From contig CM038711.1 of assembly GCA_021613375.1 (NCBI GenBank), positions 22,488,223 to 22,552,222 on the forward strand: 64,000 nucleotides of DNA, written 5' to 3'. Both the position numbers and the translations under genes were made by a program. The first letter of the stretch is position 1. The number at the start of each line of letters is the position of its first letter. Below the pieces are notes generated by a model. The model was not told the DNA's origin. It worked only from the letters and a program-made list of their open reading frames with translations, and did no database searches. Positions 34,501 to 45,825 of the stretch are shown in pieces. Origin of the DNA: Megaleporinus macrocephalus (taxonomy: Eukaryota; Chordata; Actinopteri; Characiformes; Anostomidae).

Positions 34501-37500
34501 GCGGGGCCAGGCTACTGGCACACCGCCCTCTCTTTGCACCTTTCATCCGGCTCCCAGCTGGTGCACTGCTGCTTCTGTAAATACCACGTTAAGCAGCAGT
34601 GTGAATATGCAGCAAAGCCCACCTGCGAGATGAGACAATGCACTGACCTGTGGACAAAGCTCTCTGAAAGCATAATGACACACTGTGGACTGGGACACAC
34701 TAGTGACAGGGTGGAATACTAGAGCTCACCTTCGCCCGATTTTTCCTTCTCTTTGCCCTCTACCTTCCCCCTGGCCATGCTGTTCAAAATATGAGCCTTG
34801 TCTTTAAACTTCACTGCAAACCAAAAGAAGTAGAATATACAGTCAGGTGTAGATTTACAGGCACCCACAGACACAGAGAAACAGACACTGAACAAAACAG
34901 ACAGCAGATTACATCGAAAACATGGAAAAATCATGCTTTTATTCTAACGAGACAACATACCACAAAACATTTGCAATGGGGCGTCCTAGTCGTTTAAACA
35001 TCAGTGCCAAAAGTATTAGTGCTCCTGAGCACTGTTTAAAATGGCAATGCAGTTCTGCTCCATAAAGCAGCTGAATAGTATGTACGGTGTACAACATAAA
35101 CAATGTAGTACACAAACAATGTTACAGTTTAAAAACAAACCATGTACAACTTGATCCATACAGTACATATATAGACTTTTACTGTCTTTACAGTATACGG
35201 GCTTTGTGGTGTAGTACACACGCAGGTACAAAGCGAGAAGCAGCAGCTGGAGAATAAAGCGAGTCGGAGAATAAAGCGAGTCGGACAATAAAGCGAGTCA
35301 GAGAATAAAGTGAGTAGGAGAGTAAAGCGAGTTAGAGAATAAAGTGAGTCGAAGAATAAAGCAATTCGGACAATAAAGCGAGTCAAAGAAAATAAAGTGA
35401 GTCGGACAATAAAGCGAGTCGGACAATAAAGCGAGTCAGAGAATAAAGTGAGTCGGACAATAAAGCGAGTCAGAGAATAAAGTGAGTAGGAGAGTAAAGC
35501 GAGTTGGACAATAAAGCGAGTCAGAGAATAAAGTGAGTAGGAGAGTAAAGCGAGTCAGTGAATTAAGTGAGTCAGAGAATAAAGCGAGTCAGAGAATAAA
35601 GTAAGTAGGAGAATAAAGCGAGTCGGAGAATAAAGTGAGTCAGAGAATAAAGCGAGTCAGAGAATAAAGTGAGTAGGAGAGTAAAGCGAGTCAGAGAATA
35701 AAGCGAGTCGGAGAATAAAGCGAGTCAGAGAATAAAGTGAATAGGAGAGTAAAGAGAGTCAGAGAATAAAGTGAGTAGGAGAGTAAAGTGAGTCAGTGAA
35801 TTAAGCGAGTCAGAGAATAAAGCGAGTCGGAGAATAAAGTGAGTAGGAGAATAAAGTGAGTCGGAGAATAAAGTGAGTCAGAGAATAAAGCGAGTCAGAG
35901 AATAAAGTGAGTAGGAGAGTAAAGCGAGTCAGAGAATAAAGTGAGTCGGACATTAAAGCGAGTCGGACAATAAAGCGAGTCAGAGAATAAAGTGAGTCGG
36001 ACATTAAAGCGAGTCAGAGAATAAAGTGAGTAGGAGAGTAAAGCGAGTCAGAGAATAAAGTGAGTAGGAGAGTAAAGCGAGTCAGAGAATAAAGCAAGTC
36101 GGACAATAAAGCAAGTCAAAGAAAATAAAGTGAGTCGGACATTAAAGCGAGTCGGACAATAAAGCGAGTCAGAGAATAAAGTGAGTCGGACATTAAAGCG
36201 AGTCAGAGAATAAAGTGAGTAGAAGAGTAAAGCGAGTCAATGAATTAAGCGAGTCAGAGAATAAAGCGAGTCGGAGAATAAAGTGAGTAGGAGAGTAAAG
36301 CAAGTCGGAGAATGAAGCGAGTCAGAGAATAAAGCGAGTCGGAGAATAAAGCGAGTAGGAGAGTAAAGCGAGTCAATGAATTAAGCGAGTCAGAGAATAA
36401 AGTGAGTAGGAGAGTAAAGCAAGTCGGAGAATGAAGCAAGTCAGAGAATAAAGCGAGTCGGAGAATAAAGCGAGTTAGAGAATAAAGCCAGTAGGAGAGT
36501 AAAGCGAGTCGGAGAATAAAGCGAGTCGGATAATAAAGTGAGTCGGAGAATAAAGTGAGTCGGAGAATAAAGCGAGTTGGAGAATAAAGCGAGTAGGAGA
36601 GTAAAGCGAGTCGGAGAATAAAGCGAGTCGGATAATAAAATGAGTCGGAGAATAAAGTGAGTCAAGAATAAAGCGAGTTAGAGAATAAAGCGAGTCAGAG
36701 AATAAAGCGAGTCAGAGAATAAAGTGAGTCGGAGAATAAAGCGAGTCAGAGAAAAAAGTGAATAGGAGAGTAAAGCGAGTTAGAGAATAAAGCGAGTCAG
36801 AGAATAAAGTGAGTCGGAGAATAAAGCGAGTCGGAGAATAAAGCGAGTAATAAAACTGAGTGAATTATATATAAAAATTTAAATGAATGCTTCTTAGTCA
36901 CTTCAAGTAAAAACAAGGGCTACATTAAAAAACAGAATGCTTTTGAAAAAAAGTGCATCATACATTGTTTATTTATAGAAACAGTAAATAAAGCAGCGTC
37001 TTCTTGTTAACTCAGTTTCACATCTTGACTGGTTGGTTTGGAGCTGCTTGTTGGAAGAGTAAACACACGTCTCACTCCATTCCCGGTTGATAAGTCGGTT
37101 TTTACCGTTGACTTTTCTTTTTTTTAGAGCACGTTATTCTTCCTCCAACTCGCTTTATTCTCTGACTCGCTTTATTCTCTGACTCGCTTTATTCTCTAAC
37201 TCGCTTTATTCTCTGACTCGCTTTATTCTCTGACTCGCTTTACTCTCTGACTCGCTTTATTCTCTGACTCGCTTTATTCTCTAACTCGCTTCATTCTCTG
37301 ACTCGCTTTATTCTCTGACTCGCTTTATTCTCTGACTCGCTTTATTCTCTAACTCGCTTTATTCTCTGACTCGCTTTATTCTCTGACTCGCTTTATTCTC
37401 TAACTCGCTTCATTCTCTGACTCGCTTTATTCTCTGACTCGCTTTATTCTCTGACTCGCTTTATTCTCCGACTCGCTTTACTCTCTAACTCGCTTTATTC

Positions 37501-40500
37501 TCTGACTCGCTTTATTCTCTGACTCGCTTTGTTCTCTAACTCGCTTTACTCTCTAACTCGCTTCATTCTCTGACTCGCTTTATTCTCTGACTCTCTTTAT
37601 TCTCTAACTCGCTTTACTCTCTAACTCGCTTCATTCTCTGACTCGCTTTATTCTCTGACTCGCTTTATTCTCTGACTCGCTTTACTCTCTAACTCGCTTC
37701 ATTCTCTGACTCTCTTTATTCTCTGACTCGCTTTATTCTCTGACTCGCTTTACTCTCTAACTCGCTTTATTCTCTGACTCGCTTTACTCTCTAACTCGCT
37801 TTATTCTCTGACTCGCTTTATTCTCCGACTCGTTTTATTCTCCGACTCGCTTTACTCTCTAACTCGCTTTATTCTCTGACTCGCTTTATTCTCCGACTCG
37901 TTTTATTCTCCGACTCGCTTTATTCTCTAACTCGCTTTATTCTCTGACTCGCTTTACTCTCTAACTCGCTTTACTCTCTAACTCGCTTTATTCTCCGACT
38001 CGCTTTACTCTCTAACTCGCTTTATTCTCTGACTCGCTTTATTCTCCGACTCGTTTTATTCTCCGACTCGCTTCATTATCTGACTCGCTTTATTCTCCTA
38101 CTCGCTTTATTCTCCGACTCGCTTTATTCTCCGACTCGCTTTATTCTCTGACTCGCTTTATTCTCTGACTCGCTTTGTTCTCCGACTTGCTTTATTCTCG
38201 GACTCGCTTTATTCTCTAACTCGCTTTATTCTCTGACTCACTTTATTTTCCCACTCGCTTTATTCTCTGACTCGCTTTATTCTCTAACTCACTTTATTCT
38301 CTGACTCACTTTATTCCCTGACTCGCTTTATTCTCTGACTCTCTTTATTCTCTGACTCGCTTTACTCTCTAACTCACTTCATTCTCTGACTCGCTTACTT
38401 CTGTTACTTCTTGCCTGTGTGCGGGCCACACTCCAGAATCTGCCCAGATCTGATTGGCTGAGGAGCGCTATTGATGAGCTTACAACACGCGACTGGTCTG
38501 TGAGTTTACTGCGCTGCAAAGCCCGTATACTATAAAGACAAGAAAAGCTCCGCCGCTTAAAATAAACACAGTCAAATTTAAATCCTTCTCGATAGTTTAT
38601 CGGTTTGGGTCTGCATTGGACAACGTCACTAATAGGCGGTCACTAAGAGGTCACTAATAGGCGATCCACCTATTAGTGACCTCTGAACTGCGATACTTTC
38701 TTAGAGGGATTGAAAAAAAAACTTGGTAAAAGCGGTGTTTGTGAAATAAACTATACTGTTTCTGTATTTAGGAAATATGAAGGTACAGTCAAATGCAAAC
38801 ATTTGGGTGCTGCTGGTTAAATTATGTTTTGTTGATTTACTTAGCAAAAAAAAAGAAACATCAACACGTCATCTGAAGACAACTTTAACTTTTATTACCT
38901 CACTTGCCTGTGCAAAAGTGACTGCATAATTTATATATGTGCTTTATTGTTTTCAGAACATATGCTTAGAACATTTAATAAACATAAACTGTGCTCTAAA
39001 ATTAACAGTAAAAATTACTGCTAAAAATTACTGCTATTCATCTTGTAGATGATGTGTTATCATCACTTAGAAAATCAACAAAACATGTAACCAGGAGTGT
39101 TTCAGATTTTATATACAATCGTATAGCTAGTGATTACAATTGAGAAAGTGTATATTACCCTTATTAACATGAGTAGCATCAGTGGCTAAAATATCTGACA
39201 TTTTGGTTATAAAATTGATTGGCTGACTGAAAACTTGTTGTTTGCCTGTAACCAGTGCTTAATTTGCGCTGGATCTTGTTCCAGCAACCTCCACCTCTCA
39301 TATTTCAGGCACCTGCGTTCCAGAACTTATTTATGTGGATCCACCACCTCTTTGACATTTTTTTTTTTTGTAGGGCACCAAAAACTATTCATCCAGTAGC
39401 ATCTCTGAGATTTTATGGTTGCAGCTCATTACTGTAGTCATTAAAGCTAGGATTATTTATTGTATAGAATGCTGTTATGTTAGATGCACACTTGAAGCAC
39501 TGTTGTGTCTATGCGTTCCAGGACCTTTTCCATCAATGCCACTTGCTGGATCACCCCAACTTTAGTGTTCCATTACATGATGTTTTACAAATTAAGCACT
39601 GCCTGTAACTCTATCAGTGCAACACTGACCAAAGGATATCAAACAGAAATTATGTGGGGGAAAAATCATCCTCTAATTAAATACCAAAAGTGTGGTCTAA
39701 TACAAATCAATTAAATCATATCAATGAAATCATTTTTTTATCATCTAAATGTGTTCTCTGCTTCAAGGAAATATCCTTACTTACAGAAAGCAGTAGGGTT
39801 ACTGTTATAAATCAAGAGCTATTGTTGTTATGACAGTAAATAGTGGTCTGCAAAGCTGCAGCAATTTCGAAGCATGGCTAATAATGAGAAACATGTTCCT
39901 GCTGTCCATCTGCAGAAGTTCCACCAACAATCCTTGACCTTTATTTTTTATGAGAAAAAACATTACTTGGTGTAAAATGTTTCATTCAGTGCACTAGAAT
40001 AAAAGCATGTATAACTTCCATATATTTCATGTAACACGAAGTTCATGCTGCTTATCTTAAAGAGCGCTTTTCATCTGAACCTGACTGTACCATGCGTTTA
40101 AACATATTTTACTGATACAGTACGTCCAGTAGAATTTAAACAGACTCCACCACTGTCACTCTCAGAGCCACCACATCACATATAAACAACCACCACAACA
40201 CAGAACCACACCCTGAGCACTCTTACCTTTACTTCCCAAAGAGCTGCTAGGCCTTGCACCTCCATTTAACACTGAGTCTAATGAGTAGAGATTCATATAA
40301 ATAAAAACTTCAAATGTACCTTTTTATCTGGCCATAAAAGTACAATCTACAAGTGCACAGATACTGCAACTCAAAATCACAGCACAATATTGCAGTAAAC
40401 ATGAACATTTCTGTACAACGATAAGACATTAGAAAACTACAACTGTATACTGTATATATCTGGGAGCTGAATACAGCCAAGACAAATCTTAAATGCACCG

Positions 40501-43500
40501 GACCAATTTAAAGCATAATTTAATACTGCATGCATGATCCACATAAGACAAAGCCCTCATTTAGGAATGAATGTTTCACTGCTAATGAATGTATTACAAC
40601 ATTGTTATGTGAAAAAATGTCAAATGCACGTTTTGGAAACACTGAGATGTGTTTTAGGCCAGCAGCACCACATGCTGTCCGGTGCACTGAAAACCACAAG
40701 CTTCCCTTCCCCTTTCCCAGCAGTGAATCAATTAGGAGAAACAGTTGGATACTAGGGGTGGGGGGGGCATACTATTATGATAATTCGAGTGGCAATATTG
40801 TATCGACTCACAGACACTAAGTAGCAATATTTTATTATATGAATTGCAAAACAAATTAAACTTCTAATACTATAAAAATAAAAACAATGAGTAAAGCAGA
40901 AAGCCTTATATTAATTTGTGATGAATGGCTGTCAAGGGCAGTGAATTGCAGGGCAATGATTTCCTTTTGGGACATAATATGTGTTTGAAAAAAAGGTAAG
41001 AAATCACAATACTTTGCAATATACACTACCGAAAAACAAAATAGCCAAGCAAAACACGAAAAAATCACAGTAATATAGTTTTGTGACGGAAGTATAGCGG
41101 TAATATTTTATCTTTGGTGATTCCCACCCATAACGGTCATTTTAGTATACAAATGCAACTATAGTAATATTTCATTTGTCCCCCAATGCAGCATTTACAA
41201 TGTACAAATATTGTTTTTTAAAAAAGCAAGCATCTACAAAATGGTAACTTCAACAATATTTCACTTCGGGTGAATCTGGAAAAAGTATAGAATGTTAGCA
41301 CTGCTATGTGATTTCAGCTGCTATTTGATATTTGAATATTTAAGCATTTCATAAATATGTAAATAGTTTTCTGGGTAAGAAGTCAATAAATTGTATATAT
41401 AAAGATCTTGGATGTGTAATTGGTGAAGATGTTAGATCAGGTGAAACTCTTTGGGACAGGGGGTCCCAAGGAGTTTAAATGATCACTTAAGCAAAACCTG
41501 CTCTTCACATTGAGAAAGCCAATTTGTTGAAGGAAGGCTAAATATCTCCAAAGTATTAATAAGTATACAATAAATATACAAATATTCTAACAAAAACAAA
41601 GCTTTTGGCAGACAGCATAGATCATCTGGCATTTACCTAACCCCACAGTGCGAGCGGTAATAAAGATGAATGGCTAATGATAAGTCAACAAGGGCCATGC
41701 GAAGTGCGGTGCAGTCGGTGTGCGGTATCTGCAGCGTGTGAATAAGGGAGAGCCCTGTTGAGATAAAGGGATTGGGCCGCTGGAGGCTGGCTCTTGGCCA
41801 GCTTTTATGAGCTCAATCAAAAGCAGCTTAATGAGCTGGAGCAGCGCAGCACTGGCAGCTTGTTCTGGGACCCTGAGGCCACAGGTGGTGCGCCACTCCC
41901 GGAGGACAGGCTGAAGGTCAATGACCACAGGACTCGGCACCTCCTCTCCCACTAAACTGACCCCTACAGGCAAGCTCGGACACACACTGTGATGTATGTG
42001 ATGTAACCATAGCTGGCTTGATGAGTGAGTTCTAGCATCTTAAAGAGCTCATCCTGACTGACTAGCAGGAAAAGAGATTACTGTGTTATCATATTCATTT
42101 AAATCACATTTTCATATTCCCACAGGGATTCTACAGCCATTATTCAGTGCGTTGCTTCACTAATTGAATTTAACTGACTAAAATTCTACTTTACAGCTAC
42201 AGAGAAATATATTCTGATCCTCCTGTTCACAATAATATCTAATTGCTTTATATCTTATTATATCTTATCACACATCTTAACACATTTACATGATGGCACA
42301 TTCAGTGATGTGACATGACAAAATATCACAGAGCTAAGACTATTCCTATGAGTAATTTTCATCCATGCTTCGCCTACTGAATCACTCATCACTCCATAGA
42401 GTGAGAGCGAGGCATTTATCTGCTTAGTACCAATCTGGACTTAGTGCTGCCTTCATTTGGAACACTTTGCTAATCCATTTTACTGGAGGAAGGACAAAGG
42501 GACTCTCGTAACACACTTTGGCATTTCTCAGCGTTTTTGTCAATAGAAACCTGTCATCACAACTACAGTTTGTGCTAAAACTGACACGTCTTCATGATTT
42601 TTCTATTAACTGTCACAGAGGTCCTATTTTCCAAGTTTCTCTACTCTCTATAATCAGTGGAATATATGGGCTTGTACCATGTTACCATTGTACGACTCAC
42701 TCTGTAATAGGAGATAAAGGCTGCCAAAGCTGTGAGCTTTCTGAATGAAGAGAACAGAGATTGTGCTCTCATTATTAGTGTGTCATTATACGCATGTTAA
42801 TATTTTTTCCGATACGGGAGCTGCGAGATGATGCCAGGCCATGAATCAGATACAGCTAGGTTTTGTTGAATAAATGGGGAATGGTTCTATTGTTCTGTTT
42901 AAAAATTAACCATGAACATTTAAAACTTTTTTTCAGGACATAAAAACCTGGTTTATATTGGAAAAAGGAGAAGTTAGCTTTTTATTTGCCACTTATTAGC
43001 ACCTTAAGACAATTCAAATAAGCTGTATGTTCATCTCTGGGTTGAGAACACTTCCATTTCTCAGTTGATTACAACAGAGACTGTAGACTGAACGCTGGCA
43101 CTGTGCTCACACTGTGCGAGTATCAGTTAAATGCACTGAAAGATCAACTATGTTAAGTCACTTGTGAAGATCACCCAAATGCCTGAATGAATATGCAAAA
43201 ACAGTAACTCCACAGACACATACAGCATCTAGTTTGCACCTCTACTCAGTTGTCCTGAGTAGTCCTGGATTCTACAGCTTGTTGAGTCATGTTAGATATC
43301 TCCTCTCATTCACTTTAGTTCTTTAGAGTTTGAATTGTAGCTTCATAGTCCAAATATTTTTAGTTAATAATACTAACAGACATTGAACATAGGAAATAGA
43401 TATGTTGTACTATAGTTTGTTTATAATTTTTTATTTACTTGTGCCTATTATCATATCAATACACACTGTTATTATTTCAATTATTACAATTATACAATTA

Positions 43501-45742
43501 TTATTACAAATAAATAAATAAATAACTAAATAAATTATGATGGCATTTCTTTAGTGTTAAATAAAAATCAATAATGATGCAAAAATGGTATCATGTCATA
43601 TAAAGGTGTATATTGTTACAGCCCTCCTCACTAAACTTTTATACCATGCAATGAACACAAAGAAAGAAATTATTTCACGAGAACAAGTTAGCTGAGACCA
43701 ACATGACTCTGGTGTCTTGAATCACTCCAGCGTCAGCTTTTTAAAAATAATGCTTCTCTCAGTCTTAATAGCTGCTAAACACGTCAGCTTGAGAGGAAGA
43801 CTGTCTCACTCTCACAGATCATCTTTTATAATAACAACAATTCTTCTCTGGTCACCTGTAGCCCAAAAAAATGTTTTCACAAATGGTGCAGCATGTATGA
43901 TTTAGACAGGTCGGATTACAGTCGAGATTTCTTCCTTCTTAACACCTCAACTTTCCTCCTGTAACTTTCCTCCTGTAACTTACATCTATTATACAGAAAG
44001 ATCTTCCCGACAAGAGACACAAGCATGCAGCATTATTAGCAGCTTATAGGCTATAATGCTATTCAAGAGCCAATAAGGTCTGTTTGATTTACACAGTGTA
44101 TGCTAATTATGTTACCTTTATGAAGACACATAGTACTGAAGGGCTCTTACCCTCTCCTAGAGGATCCAGTGTGTGAATCATCAGCTGGAAAATGGTGTTC
44201 CTCATGGTGCTGTTATGCAAAGAGGCTGAGCTGCCTCCTCGCTGTAGTGTGGGCTTCAGCTGAAGATGGGACAGATATGCATACAAACACTCAATTTCAC
44301 ACACATGAAAAATGGCAACAGGTCAGTCTAAAGTCTAACATTGCTTTGTTCTTTGCACAGAGCTGCATGTTTAAAAACGACAAAACAAAGAAATGTACTT
44401 TAATTGGTAATAAATCCATGATATATTGAGAATTCTATATGTATGAAAGTGCCACTCCATCTTATCTTACTCTGAAAAAAGTGATGCATTAAATTTACAT
44501 GTTTTAAATGTATGTATTATTCCCACACACATAAAATTACATTAGTATAGTGATAGACAAAAAATATGTCAAGTGAAATAAAATTAGTTCAAAAACTGAA
44601 ATACAAAAAGTATTTTGGCAGTTTTATTTATTTCTTTTCATTTTAATTGCCGCATGAAGTTGTTCTGTGTAACAACATTTCTCCTGTTTTCATTACCTTT
44701 AATCTATTTTTGTCTTCAGGAGGCTCAGGAGGAGCACCGTCATCAGTTGATGTCCCATTTTCCTGTGAATAACAAAGATCTCAGTGAACTCTAAACTCTT
44801 TTTTAATTCAACCTAGATGAGAAAAGCTATTAGATGCAATGGTGATATTTCCATGTCCTCAGAAACTAAAACTGGATTATTGAAAATTCTTCATTCAATT
44901 ATTCATTTAGTAGGATTTAGAATACATACATCTAATTATTTTAATAATCACTGCAACATTATGAATATTTGTGTGACATGCACAATGTTTTTTTCTATTT
45001 CCCATTTGGACATGTGGGTCAATTATTATGTGGATTATCAAATTATTTACTGAAGCAGATGTTTAGTACCATGCCTTACAGAAATATAATAAAATCTAGA
45101 AATATAAAAAATGTAAATAACTTGAATTGATATACATAAGATATGTGAATACTATAGGCAGACACTCAGGTCTGAAAGGAAAATGTTGATTTACAATTTT
45201 TAGAATGATGTTCCTCAGGGTTCAATATTAGGACAATTTAGCACAGATGACACAATCTAGAGCCATCTATATGGCCAGCCTGGCAATCAGGACAGAAGAG
45301 CACAGCTAATCCAAGACTAAAGTGGTTTTCATGAATATTTTATGAGCAATTCTTTAAAATGATTGAATTCACACTACCTTCATAAAATCAGCTTTAAAAT
45401 GTATACAATTACACACTACAACAAAACAACAAAAGTTACTGGTGGACTGTAAAGCAATTAGTCAAATAAAGCAATTAATCAAATAACCTCTATCACACGT
45501 TCAAATAAAATAAAAAAAGTTTCTCAGTTCTTAAGACTCCGACTTTTATTTAACACTTAAACTTTAATTGGAGCAGCAATAAAAATGCAATAAGCTCCAA
45601 ATTCATGACATGGCTTCATCTCATAAGATCAACAACCAAAGTACTATTTTAGCTCTACCACAAAATAACTGTGTGCTCTGTCATAAGTAACACAACCAAG
45701 ACAAACTGGTTTTGTTTAAAAAACTTAACAGCTTAGCTGCCA

Positions 45743-45825
<83 letters not shown>

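Larger units (their letters stand above)
35176..38547. repeat. Composite inverted minisatellite with terminal inverted repeats (foldback-like element)
   Basis: Two arrays of a 17-bp unit in opposite orientation (35249-36851 and 37145-38397) surround a spacer of about 290 bp. Outside them lie a 31-nt sequence (35176-35206) and its inverted copy (38517-38547), identical at about 28 of 31 positions, with the shared core AGTATACGGGCTTTG. The whole unit lies in an SLC24A1 intron. Long inverted repeats made of short tandem subrepeats are the hallmark of foldback transposons. A simple inverted duplication of a satellite is the alternative. No transposase is seen inside. Confidence 0.7.

Noticed and set aside
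35249..38397. The 17-bp arrays as a CRISPR array or as a repeat-protein gene (many - strand Leu/Phe/Ser-rich frames)
   Set aside because: Units abut directly with no unique spacers, the genome is eukaryotic, and the open frames arise only because the 17-bp unit lacks stops in some phases. They begin and end at random unit variants.
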